This document shows, piece after piece, positions 50,625 to 58,916 of a stretch of DNA of 64,000 bases (within the stretch, counting starts at the first letter, position 1; each line of letters begins with the position of its first letter). A program made the position numbers and the translations under genes. Under the pieces are notes generated by a model. It did not search any database and was not told where the DNA came from. It saw only the letters and a program-made list of their open reading frames with translations. Origin of the DNA: Hasllibacter sp. MH4015 (GTDB taxonomy: Bacteria; Pseudomonadota; Alphaproteobacteria; Rhodobacterales; Rhodobacteraceae); assembly GCF_020177575.1 (NCBI RefSeq), contig NZ_JAHTBK010000001.1, positions 3,240,001-3,304,000 on the forward strand, in the 5' to 3' direction.

Positions 50625-51437
50625 ATGGCAGACGGTGACAGCAACAACCTGTACGAATCCGCGGGAACGGTGCGGGGCGATGTGCGCGATCTTGCGCGCC
50701 ACGCGATCCGTATTCTCGTGCGCGGTGACAGTACGCCTGAAAACACCCTGACCCGGCGGATGCACGCCCTGTCCGACCTATACCTCGGGTGGGATCCGCA
50801 ACTTTGGCGTGACGCCATCCACGACTTGCAGCGGGACGGCTTCACCAAGAACGAGATCGTCGACCACATCCTGCCCGAAGTCGCGCGTATCCTCGGGCAG
50901 CGTTGGGCCGACGACACGCTCAGCTTTGCGGACGTATCCATCGGTACGGCGCGGGTCCAGCAATCCGTGCGTCAGATCGCCAAGCGAGAGGTGCGTGCCC
51001 CGGTGACGGGCAAGGCCGCGAAAGTGCCGCGCCTTCTGTTGGTCATTCCGCGCGGGGAAGATCACACGCTTGGAATTTTCGTGGCCGCCGACAAGTTCCG
51101 GCGCTTCGGATACGACGTGGATATCGCCATCGACGATCATCCACGTGACATTGCCGCCATGATGCGTGAAGGCCGCTATTGTATGGTGGGCCTGACAGTT
51201 TCCGGCCGTCGAACCCTTGCATCCGCAAGGGAAGTGGTGGAAATAATTCGATCAACGGCAAAGGTTGCGCCGCCAATTGTTTTGGGCGGAACATTATTGT
51301 CCGAGAATGAAGATTTGAAGGCCGCGACAGGTGTGGACCATCTGGCGCAGGATGCGAAAGATGCGTTATCGGCGTGTGGATTGGACATCGTGGAGGCAGA
51401 CCCTCCACTTCGATCAATGTCTGTGCATGCGAAATGA
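50625..51437 (+). CDS. ppaA: PpaA/AerR cobalamin-binding antirepressor
   Basis: A 270-residue regulator that modulates PpsR in response to light and redox through bound cobalamin. N-terminal helical part (MHALSDLYLGWDPQLWRDAI) is followed by a B12-binding-like SCHIC domain: IPRGEDHTLGIFVAADKFRR with the candidate cobalamin-ligand histidine, then YDVDIAIDDHPRDIAAMM and GLTVSGRRTLASAREVVEII. ATG at 50625 is chosen; a GTG at 50601 is possible. It lies just upstream of ppsR, as in Rhodobacter. Confidence 0.92.
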   Translation: MADGDSNNLYESAGTVRGDVRDLARHAIRILVRGDSTPENTLTRRMHALSDLYLGWDPQLWRDAIHDLQRDGFTKNEIVDHILPEVARILGQRWADDTLSFADVSIGTARVQQSVRQIAKREVRAPVTGKAAKVPRLLLVIPRGEDHTLGIFVAADKFRRFGYDVDIAIDDHPRDIAAMMREGRYCMVGLTVSGRRTLASAREVVEIIRSTAKVAPPIVLGGTLLSENEDLKAATGVDHLAQDAKDALSACGLDIVEADPPLRSMSVHAK

Positions 51438-51470
51438 AGGCGAACGATCTGTGACGGGAAAGAGGTTCTT

Positions 51471-52928
51471 ATGAACACGCGCGGATCAGATTTTTGGGAT
51501 ACCCCCTCGACGCCCCCGATCGGGCCCGAGCAATTCAACGAGATCGTGACCACAGCAGCGGATCTGGCCATCGTGCTTGATACGGAAGGCAAGGTGCATT
51601 CTGTCGTCACCAACCCACTGAACCCCACCCTGGGCCGGCTGGACCATTGGAAGGACCGCGATATCCGCGAATTCCTGACGGTGGAAAGCCAGCCCAAGAT
51701 CGACGCACAGCTGACCGCCTATCGCGGCGGACAGAAGGCCAAGGCCGACGCGATTGAGGTGAACCATTTCGACAATGCGAATTGGGAATTCCCGATCCGC
51801 TACACCCTGCACAAGACGGGCCGCGACGACATCATCCTGATGCTGGGCCGCGACTTGCGCCCGATTGCGGAGCTTCAGCATAGACTGGTCAAGGCGCAGT
51901 TGGCGCTTGAGAAGGATTACGAGAGCCACCGGGACTACGAGACGCGCTATCGCGTTATCATGGAAGCCAGCCGCGATGCGCTGGCCCTTGTTGATGTCGG
52001 GTCCGGTCGGATCGTGGACCTGAACGGATCAGCCGCCCAGATCCTCGGGGCCGAAGCGGAAACGCTTGCCGGATCGGCGTTCACCCAGGAATTCGAGGGG
52101 CGCCGCCGGGGCGAATTCATCGAGGGGCTCGTGCAAGCCGCGGGCGATGATGCCGCGCGCACCATCACCGCGAAAACGCGCCGGTCCTCGGTCGAGGTTC
52201 TGCTGCATCCGATGGTGTTCCGCGCGGCGGGCGACAAGACGCTTCTGTGCCGGATCGAGACGGCGGGAAGCCCGGAATCCGTCGCGGCCGAACTCTCGCA
52301 GGTCCTCTCGGCGCTTTACCGCGACGGGGCGGACGCGATTGTCTTCACCGATGCCCACGGAGTTATTCGGTCCGCGAATGATGCGTTTCTCGGCCTGTGT
52401 GATGCGGGGCAACTCTCTGACGTCAAAGGGAAATCCCTGGGTGACTTCCTCTCCCGCGGCTCCGTCGATCTCAAGGTCTTGATGGACAATGCATCGCGTA
52501 ATCGCAAGATGCGGCTTTATTCCACGCGGCTAGACGGGGCGTATGGTTCGCAATTGTCGGTGGAGATGTCCGCCGTTCACCTGACCGCCGCCGGACAGGC
52601 CGGATATGCCTACGTGATCCGCGACACCAGCCGGATGGAAGTGGTGCGCGAACCGGCGGGCAATCTGCCCGGCGGACCGGCGCCGATGTCCGACGACGCC
52701 ATGCGCAACGTGATGGATCTGGTTGGGTCGGCCCCCCTAAAGGACATCGTGTCCGCCACGACAGATGTGGTGGAAAAGATGTGCATCGAAACGGCGGTGG
52801 AGCTGACGGATAACAACCGTGTCGCCGCCGCGGAGATGCTCGGCCTTTCGCGGCAATCGCTCTACGTGAAACTGCGCAAATACGGGCTTCTGGCCAAGAA
52901 CGATTCCGGTACGCCGCCGAAAGCGTAA
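51471..52928 (+). CDS. ppsR: Photosynthesis gene repressor PpsR (CrtJ)
   Basis: Redox- and light-responsive repressor of bch, crt and puc genes. The 485-residue protein has PAS domains (about 25-130, 155-270 and 285-400) and a C-terminal Fis-type helix-turn-helix (NNRVAAAEMLGLSRQSLYVK, near 445-465). Cysteines lie in the second PAS region (LLCRIE) and just before the DNA-binding domain (KMCIETAVEL), the two places where redox cysteines sit in Rhodobacter PpsR. Its predicted targets are the TGT-N12-ACA sites in this window. Start ATG is 33 bases after ppaA. Confidence 0.95.
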   Translation: MNTRGSDFWDTPSTPPIGPEQFNEIVTTAADLAIVLDTEGKVHSVVTNPLNPTLGRLDHWKDRDIREFLTVESQPKIDAQLTAYRGGQKAKADAIEVNHFDNANWEFPIRYTLHKTGRDDIILMLGRDLRPIAELQHRLVKAQLALEKDYESHRDYETRYRVIMEASRDALALVDVGSGRIVDLNGSAAQILGAEAETLAGSAFTQEFEGRRRGEFIEGLVQAAGDDAARTITAKTRRSSVEVLLHPMVFRAAGDKTLLCRIETAGSPESVAAELSQVLSALYRDGADAIVFTDAHGVIRSANDAFLGLCDAGQLSDVKGKSLGDFLSRGSVDLKVLMDNASRNRKMRLYSTRLDGAYGSQLSVEMSAVHLTAAGQAGYAYVIRDTSRMEVVREPAGNLPGGPAPMSDDAMRNVMDLVGSAPLKDIVSATTDVVEKMCIETAVELTDNNRVAAAEMLGLSRQSLYVKLRKYGLLAKNDSGTPPKA

Positions 52929-52941
52929 ACCTGCCTTTACA
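52924..52941. promoter_or_regulatory. Degenerate PpsR site at the ppsR stop
   Basis: CGTAAACCTGCCTTTACA matches TGT-N12-ACA with one mismatch and has internal symmetry (GTAAA/TTTAC). It overlaps the ppsR stop codon and lies 35 bases from the perfect site before bchG, so it may be a weaker cooperative site. Confidence 0.45.
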
Positions 52942-52958
52942 CTTGCCGACTCGAGGGG

Positions 52959-52976
52959 TGTCAGATTAGTCTGACA
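52959..52976. promoter_or_regulatory. PpsR/CrtJ operator before bchG
   Basis: TGTCAGATTAGTCTGACA, exact TGT-N12-ACA and nearly fully palindromic (TGTCAGA-TTAG-TCTGACA). It ends three bases before the bchG ATG (52980). Confidence 0.82.
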
Positions 52977-52979
52977 CTT

Positions 52980-53891
52980 ATGAGTGTAACGACCGACCTC
53001 AGCACGACAGAACCGACCCGCACATTGCCCGAACCCCGGGCGATCCTGACATTGTTGAAGCCGATCACCTGGTTTCCGCCGATGTGGGCCTATCTGTGCG
53101 GAGCCGTTTCTGCCGGTGTCGCGCCGTCGGGCCACTGGCTGGTGCTGGGGCTGGGTGTTGTTCTGGCCGGTCCCGTCGTCTGCGGGATGAGCCAGGCCGC
53201 GAATGATTGGTGCGACCGCCATGTCGACGCGATCAACGAGCCCGACCGCCCGATCCCGTCGGGGCGCATTCCCGGACGCTGGGGCCTTTGGATCGCGCTC
53301 ATCATGTCGGTCTTCGCCGCTTTCCTTGGTCTGACCCTCGGACCCTGGGGCTTCGGTGCGACGCTGGTGGCGATCGCCGCCGCCTGGGCCTATTCGGCGG
53401 AACCGATCCGGTTGAAGCGGTCCGGGTGGTGGGGCCCGGGACTCGTCGGCATTTCTTACGAGAGCCTTCCGTGGTTTACCGGCGCCGCAGTGCTGGCCGC
53501 GGGCGCGCCGTCCTGGCCCGTTATTATCGTGGCCCTTCTTTACGGCATCGGCGCGCACGGGATCATGACACTCAACGATTTCAAGGCGCTGGAAGGCGAC
53601 CGCCAGATGGGCGTGAACTCCCTTCCCGTCACCCTCGGCCCGGACCGGGCGGCAAAACTTGCCTGTATCGTCATGGCGCTGCCGCAAGGGGTCGTCATTG
53701 GACTGCTCATTTTCTGGGATGGCCCGTGGTTCGCGCTGGCCATTGCCGTGTCCCTGGCCCTGCAACTGGCCGCTATGCGCGTTTTGCTGCGGGATCCCAA
53801 GGGCAAGGCGCCTTGGTACAACGGCACCGGCGTATCGCTCTACGTCCTCGGCATGATGGTCACCGCATTTGCGATCCGGGGGCTGATATGA
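52980..53891 (+). CDS. bchG: Bacteriochlorophyll synthase (geranylgeranyltransferase)
   Basis: Membrane prenyltransferase that esterifies bacteriochlorophyllide a with geranylgeranyl diphosphate. The 303-residue UbiA-family protein has about eight helices and the two Asp-rich motifs: NDWCDRHVDAINEPDRPIP (near 78-96) and NDFKALEGDRQMGVNSLPV (near 197-215). No Shine-Dalgarno sequence is visible before the ATG, which lies three bases from the operator. Its stop overlaps the next start (ATGA). Confidence 0.95.
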   Translation: MSVTTDLSTTEPTRTLPEPRAILTLLKPITWFPPMWAYLCGAVSAGVAPSGHWLVLGLGVVLAGPVVCGMSQAANDWCDRHVDAINEPDRPIPSGRIPGRWGLWIALIMSVFAAFLGLTLGPWGFGATLVAIAAAWAYSAEPIRLKRSGWWGPGLVGISYESLPWFTGAAVLAAGAPSWPVIIVALLYGIGAHGIMTLNDFKALEGDRQMGVNSLPVTLGPDRAAKLACIVMALPQGVVIGLLIFWDGPWFALAIAVSLALQLAAMRVLLRDPKGKAPWYNGTGVSLYVLGMMVTAFAIRGLI

Positions 53892-55138
53892 CGTTGGGAT
53901 GGGGCGGCATCGCACGGCTCTGCCTCGCCAACATGGCCATCGGCGGCTTGGCCGCGCTTCCCGTGAACCTCTTCAACCGCCTGATGACCGTCGATCTGTC
54001 CTGGCCCGCGATCCTGCCGGGCCTTCTGGTCGCGCTTCATTACGGCGTGCAATTGACGCGGCCTTATTGGGGGCACCGGTCCGATGCGAAGGGCGGGCGC
54101 ACGCCGTTCATCGTCGGCGGCACGATCTGCGTCGGGCTGGGCCTGATCCTGACCGCCTATGGCATCGCCTACCTGGCTGGCACCGCTGCCCTGGTCGTCT
54201 GGATCATCGCCTATGCGCTGATAGGGCTTGGCATCGGTGCGGCGGGCACATCGTTCCTCGCTCTTCTGGCCACCGCATCGGACGATCACCGCAAACCGGC
54301 CGCGGCCACTTTCGCATGGCTCACGCTGATCTTCGGGGCCATCGCCGCATCCATCGGCACCGGCTTCGCATTGGAGCCGTATTCGCACGATCGCCTGATG
54401 GCGGTGGTCCCCGTCGTCGCGCTGATCGCGACGCTTCTGTCATTGATCGCCACATGGGGGGTGGAGGCGAGGTTGGGTACCGTCCCCGCACCGGCGGAAC
54501 CGAACCTGCGCCGCGCCCTCGTCGCCACTTGGGCCGATCCCGCCGCGCGCGCCTTCACGGGGTTCGTGTTCCTTTCCATTCTCGCCTTCTACCTTTCCGA
54601 GCTGGTGCTGGAGCCCTTTGCGGGCCACATCCACGGGCTGCCACCCGAAGATTCCACCAAGCTTGGCGGAGCCAAGGACGGCGCCGCCTTGTTGGGGATG
54701 CTCGCCGCCGGGGCGCTGTCGACCTTTCGGATCGGCAGCCTGCGGGTCTGGGCCGTCATCGGCTGCGTCATGTCAGCCGTCGGCCTGATCGGATTGGGTT
54801 CCGGCCTACCGCTTATCCCGTTCACCGTGGTTCTGGGCCTCGGTAACGGGCTGTTCGTCGTGGGGGCTATCGGTTCCATGATGCGCCTGGCCGCCGCCGA
54901 AAAGGGCGCCGCCGGAACGCGCATGGGGGTCTTTGGGGCAGCACAGGCCATCGCAGCGGGCCTCGCCGGGCTGATCGCGACTGGCATCCTCGACCTCGCC
55001 CGCCTGGCTCTACCGATAGAGGCCGCCTACGGCACCGTCTTCGGGCTTGAGGCGATCCTGTTCCTGACCGCCGCCTTGGTTGCGGGAAGACTTCTTCACA
55101 CACCGGCCCAACGGCCGACGCTCCAACCGGGGGAATGA
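53888..55138 (+). CDS. PucC/LhaA-family transporter (BCH synthase ORF428 type)
   Basis: A 416-residue MFS-like protein with about twelve helices, the counterpart of ORF428 found between bchG and bchP in Rhodobacter. Related in sequence to LhaA (NLFNRLMTVDLSWPAILPGL, YWGHRSDAKGGRTPFIVGG, ELVLEPFAGHIHGLPPEDST). Probably handles bacteriochlorophyll or its precursors near BchG and BchP; no direct function is established. Coupled at both ends by ATGA overlaps. Confidence 0.9.
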   Translation: MTLGWGGIARLCLANMAIGGLAALPVNLFNRLMTVDLSWPAILPGLLVALHYGVQLTRPYWGHRSDAKGGRTPFIVGGTICVGLGLILTAYGIAYLAGTAALVVWIIAYALIGLGIGAAGTSFLALLATASDDHRKPAAATFAWLTLIFGAIAASIGTGFALEPYSHDRLMAVVPVVALIATLLSLIATWGVEARLGTVPAPAEPNLRRALVATWADPAARAFTGFVFLSILAFYLSELVLEPFAGHIHGLPPEDSTKLGGAKDGAALLGMLAAGALSTFRIGSLRVWAVIGCVMSAVGLIGLGSGLPLIPFTVVLGLGNGLFVVGAIGSMMRLAAAEKGAAGTRMGVFGAAQAIAAGLAGLIATGILDLARLALPIEAAYGTVFGLEAILFLTAALVAGRLLHTPAQRPTLQPGE

Positions 55139-56322
55139 CCATGAAATACGACGTTGTTGTAGTGGGCGGCGGACCGTCCGGGGCCACAGCGGCCGAGGAT
55201 TTGGCGCGATCCGGTCATTCCGTGGCGTTCATCGACCGGGACGGGCGGATCAAGCCCTGCGGCGGGGCCATTCCCCCGCGCCTGATCGCCGACTTCCACG
55301 TCCCCGACAGCCAGATCGTGGCCAAGATCACCACGGCGCGCATGATCTCCCCCACGAAGCGCCGCGTCGATATCCCGATCGAGAATGGCTTCGTCGGGAT
55401 GGTCGATCGGGAGCATTTCGACGAGTTCCTCCGCGTTCGCGCGACGGAAGCCGGGGCGGATCGGTTCACCGGCACCTATACCAAGATCACCCGTGACGCC
55501 GAGGGCACCCATGTCCATTTCCGTAACAAGCGGACCGGCGAAGACGACAGCGTGACCTGCCAATTGGTCATCGGGGCCGATGGCGCGCGGTCCAACGTGG
55601 CAAAGCACGAGGTTCCGGGCGGCGACAAGATCCCCTACGTGATCGCTTATCACGAGATTGTGGAGGCCCCCGGCCCGCGCGGAGAGTATCACCCCGACCG
55701 CTGTGACGTGATCTATGACGGCGCGATCAGCCCGGATTTCTACGGCTGGGTGTTCCCCCATGGCCACTCCGCCAGCATCGGCATGGGCTCCATGGTCAAG
55801 GATGTGGACCTCAAACAAGCGACGGCGGATCTGCGCGTGGCCTCGGGCCTGGAAGATTGCAAGACGATCCGAAAGGAAGGCGCGCCGATCCCGCTCAAGC
55901 CGCTCGACCGGTGGGACAATGGCCGCGACGTGGTGCTTGCGGGTGATGCGGCGGGCGTCGTGGCGCCCTCCTCGGGCGAAGGCATCTATTACGCGATGGT
56001 GGGGGGCCGGGTGGCCGCAACTGCCGCTGCGGCCAGCTTGCAATCGGGCCGAGTGAAGGATCTGCAACTGGCCCGCAAGCTTTTCATGCGAGAGCACAAG
56101 CAGGTCTTCAAGGTCCTCGGCGCGATGCAGAACGCTTATTACAAATCCGATGAACGCCGCGAACGCTTCGTGACCCTGTGCCACGATGTCGACGTGCAGC
56201 GCCTGACATTCGAGGCCTATATGAACAAGAAGCTGGTCAAGGCCCGCCCGCTTGCCCATATCAAGATCGGCATCAAGAACCTTGCCCACCTGACCGGGAT
56301 CGTATCCGCGAAACGCGCATGA
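55135..56322 (+). CDS. bchP: Geranylgeranyl bacteriochlorophyll reductase
   Basis: Flavoprotein that reduces the geranylgeranyl tail to phytyl. The 395-residue protein has the FAD motif VVVVGGGPSGATAAEDLARSG, the family marker PCGGAIPPRLIADF and GDAAGVVAPSSGEGIYYAMV. It may start at the ATG at 55135, which overlaps the previous stop, or at 55141. Its stop overlaps idi. Confidence 0.95.
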   Translation: MTMKYDVVVVGGGPSGATAAEDLARSGHSVAFIDRDGRIKPCGGAIPPRLIADFHVPDSQIVAKITTARMISPTKRRVDIPIENGFVGMVDREHFDEFLRVRATEAGADRFTGTYTKITRDAEGTHVHFRNKRTGEDDSVTCQLVIGADGARSNVAKHEVPGGDKIPYVIAYHEIVEAPGPRGEYHPDRCDVIYDGAISPDFYGWVFPHGHSASIGMGSMVKDVDLKQATADLRVASGLEDCKTIRKEGAPIPLKPLDRWDNGRDVVLAGDAAGVVAPSSGEGIYYAMVGGRVAATAAAASLQSGRVKDLQLARKLFMREHKQVFKVLGAMQNAYYKSDERRERFVTLCHDVDVQRLTFEAYMNKKLVKARPLAHIKIGIKNLAHLTGIVSAKRA

Positions 56323-56849
56323 GCATTCACATTCCCACATGGATCGACGGCACGCTTCAACCCGTCGAAAAACTGGAGGCCCATCAACGCGGCCTGCGGC
56401 ACAAGGCGATCTCTGTCTTTCTGCTGCGCGACGGGCAAGTCCTTCTGCAACGCCGGGCGCTGGGGAAATACCATACGCCCGGCCTATGGGCGAATACCTG
56501 CTGCACCCATCCCCACTGGGACGAGGACGCAATGCATTGTGCCGTCCGCCGTCTGGAGGAGGAATTGGGGATCGCCGACGCCACCCTCACCTACCGCGAC
56601 ACGGTCGAATACCGCGCCGATGTGGGTGGCGGTTTGATCGAGCATGAGGTTGTAGACATCTTCGTTGGCGATTTGCCAGAAGGCGTGGATCCGATCCCGA
56701 ACCCCGACGAGGTGATGGATACGATCTGGACTCCGCTAGACGGATTGGCGGAGGAGGTTCTGCGCGCCCCGGATGGCTACACGCCATGGCTTCGGATTTA
56801 TCTGCGCGAACACGCGGCGCTGATCTTCGGTCCGGCGTCCGGCACCTGA
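56319..56849 (+). CDS. idi: Isopentenyl-diphosphate delta-isomerase (type I)
   Basis: Interconverts IPP and DMAPP to supply prenyl diphosphates for phytyl tails and carotenoids. The 176-residue Nudix-fold enzyme has the catalytic cysteine in ANTCCTHPHW, the early HKAISVFLLRDGQVLLQRRA and the metal-binding glutamates of VRRLEEELGI and VGGGLIEHEVVDIF. Translationally coupled to bchP; converges with dxs, which starts the same isoprenoid pathway. Confidence 0.94.
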   Translation: MSIHIPTWIDGTLQPVEKLEAHQRGLRHKAISVFLLRDGQVLLQRRALGKYHTPGLWANTCCTHPHWDEDAMHCAVRRLEEELGIADATLTYRDTVEYRADVGGGLIEHEVVDIFVGDLPEGVDPIPNPDEVMDTIWTPLDGLAEEVLRAPDGYTPWLRIYLREHAALIFGPASGT

Positions 56850-56871
56850 TCCGCCCGCGACCGTCGCACTG

Positions 56872-58794
56872 TCAGGCCCGCGATTTTCCCTCGAACGCCC
56901 CCATTGTGACACCCAGCGCGTCCAGCGCCTGCGCCGCGATGTCCTGCGCGGTCAGACCGGCATCGGCATACATGTCGGCGGGGCTCGCCTGGTCAATGAA
57001 ACGGTCGGGCAGGTGCATCGTGCGCACGGCGCAGCGTCCGTCCAGTTGCCCGCTTGCGGCCAGATGGTGGAGGACCATGCCCCCGAAACCCAGCATCGCG
57101 CCTTGCTCTACCGTTATCATCGCGCTGTGCGTGGCCATCAACCGGTCCACCAATGCGGTGTCGAGCGGTTTGGCGAAGCGCGCATCGGCGATGGTCACGG
57201 ACAACCCCCGCGCCTCCAGCTCCGCCGCGGCGTCCTTGGCTTCTTCCAGATGCGCGCCGAAGGACAGGATCGCGACATCGCTGCCCTCCTGAATAATGCG
57301 GCCCTTGCCGATGGGCAGGACATCTCCCGTTTCAGGCAGCGCCACGCCCGTCCCCTCCCCGCGCGGATAGCGGAGCGCGATGGGGCCGGTATCATGGGCA
57401 GCGGCGGTGGCGAGCATATGGACAAGTTCCGCCTCGTCGGCGCAGGCCATGACCGTCATGTTGGGCAGGGCCGCGAGGTATCCGATATCGAACGCACCGG
57501 CATGGGTCGGGCCATCGGCCCCCACCAAGCCCGCGCGGTCGATCATGAAGCGCACGGGCAGGTTTTGCAGGGCCACATCGTGAACCACCTGGTCATAGCC
57601 CCGTTGCAGGAAACTGGAATAGATCGCGCAGAACGGCTTCAGGCCGCCCGCCGCCATGCCCGCGGAAAACGTCACCGCATGTTGCTCGGCGATGCCCACA
57701 TCGAAGACACGCGCGGGCATTGCCTTTTGCATCGTGGCGATGCCGGTGCCGCCGGGCATGGCGGCCGTCACGCCGACGATGCGATTATCCGTCTCTGCCA
57801 TGCGCAACAGGGTCTTGCCGAAAACCCCGGTATAGCTTGGCGCGTTGGGCGCTGATTTCTTCTGGACGCCTGTGGCGACATCGAATTTCGCAACGCCGTG
57901 ATAACAATCGTCCGACAGCTCGGCAGGGCTGTAACCTTTGCCCTTCACCGTGACCGCGTGGATCAGAACCGGGCCGTCACCTCGGGCCTTCGCGGCGCGC
58001 AGGGTGGTCAGCAATTCGCCCATATCGTGCCCGTCGACCGGCCCGATATAGGTGAAGCCCAGATGCTCGAACAACGTGGCCGAGGGCTGATGTCCCGTCA
58101 CCAATTCCCGCGCCCGTTCCGCGCCTTGGCGGATCGGTTCCGGCAGGTGCTGCGCCACACCATCGGCGATGTCTTTGAGCGTCGCCAGCGGTGAATTCTC
58201 CGACAACCCGGTCAGATACCGGCTCATGGCACCCACCGGCGGAGCGATCGACATCTCGTTGTCGTTCAAGATCACGAACAGACGCTTGCCCAACGCGCCG
58301 GCATTGTTCAGCGCCTCATAGGCCATGCCCGCACTGATCGAGCCGTCGCCGATCACCGCGATGCCGTCCCCCGTCGCTTCCCCCAGGCCGCTGGCCATCG
58401 CAAAACCCAGCGCGGCGGAGATGGAGGTGGAGGAGTGTGCCGCGCCGAACGGATCGTATTCGGATTCCGCGCGTTTGGTGAATCCGCTCAAGCCCCCTTT
58501 CTGGCGCAGGGTTCGGATTCGGTCTCGTCGCCCGGTCAGGATCTTGTGGGGGTAGCATTGGTGGCCCACGTCCCAGACCAGCTTGTCATAGGGCGTATTG
58601 AACACTGCGTGGATCGCAACCGACAGTTCCACCACACCAAGCGAAGACCCAAGATGACCGCCGGTCTGCGATACGGCGTCAATAACCTCCGCCCGCAATT
58701 CTTGGGCGCATTGGGCAAGATCCGCGTCGCTCATCCGGCGCAGGTCGGACGGGTATGTCACACGGTCCAGAACGGGTGTTTCGGGGGTATCCAT
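56872..58794 (-). CDS. dxs: 1-deoxy-D-xylulose-5-phosphate synthase
   Basis: TPP enzyme that condenses pyruvate with glyceraldehyde 3-phosphate, the first step of the MEP isoprenoid pathway. The 640-residue protein has [17 protein letters not shown], the TPP/Mg motif [18 protein letters not shown] with NDNEMSI, the pyrimidine domain with [15 protein letters not shown] and the transketolase C-terminal domain. It lies 122 bases downstream of pufC in the same direction, as in Rhodobacter capsulatus. Confidence 0.96.
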   Translation of the reverse strand: MDTPETPVLDRVTYPSDLRRMSDADLAQCAQELRAEVIDAVSQTGGHLGSSLGVVELSVAIHAVFNTPYDKLVWDVGHQCYPHKILTGRRDRIRTLRQKGGLSGFTKRAESEYDPFGAAHSSTSISAALGFAMASGLGEATGDGIAVIGDGSISAGMAYEALNNAGALGKRLFVILNDNEMSIAPPVGAMSRYLTGLSENSPLATLKDIADGVAQHLPEPIRQGAERARELVTGHQPSATLFEHLGFTYIGPVDGHDMGELLTTLRAAKARGDGPVLIHAVTVKGKGYSPAELSDDCYHGVAKFDVATGVQKKSAPNAPSYTGVFGKTLLRMAETDNRIVGVTAAMPGGTGIATMQKAMPARVFDVGIAEQHAVTFSAGMAAGGLKPFCAIYSSFLQRGYDQVVHDVALQNLPVRFMIDRAGLVGADGPTHAGAFDIGYLAALPNMTVMACADEAELVHMLATAAAHDTGPIALRYPRGEGTGVALPETGDVLPIGKGRIIQEGSDVAILSFGAHLEEAKDAAAELEARGLSVTIADARFAKPLDTALVDRLMATHSAMITVEQGAMLGFGGMVLHHLAASGQLDGRCAVRTMHLPDRFIDQASPADMYADAGLTAQDIAAQALDALGVTMGAFEGKSRA

Positions 58795-58916
58795 TGGTCA
58801 TTCTCCGTCACTTTCGCGCCGGATAGAGCCTTCCGGCAGCATATTGCCCAAGCAGGTGTCTGACGTCTGCCGGGTGGGCCGGGCGGCGAGGCGATTGCCC
58901 CGCCACCCGCCTTGGA

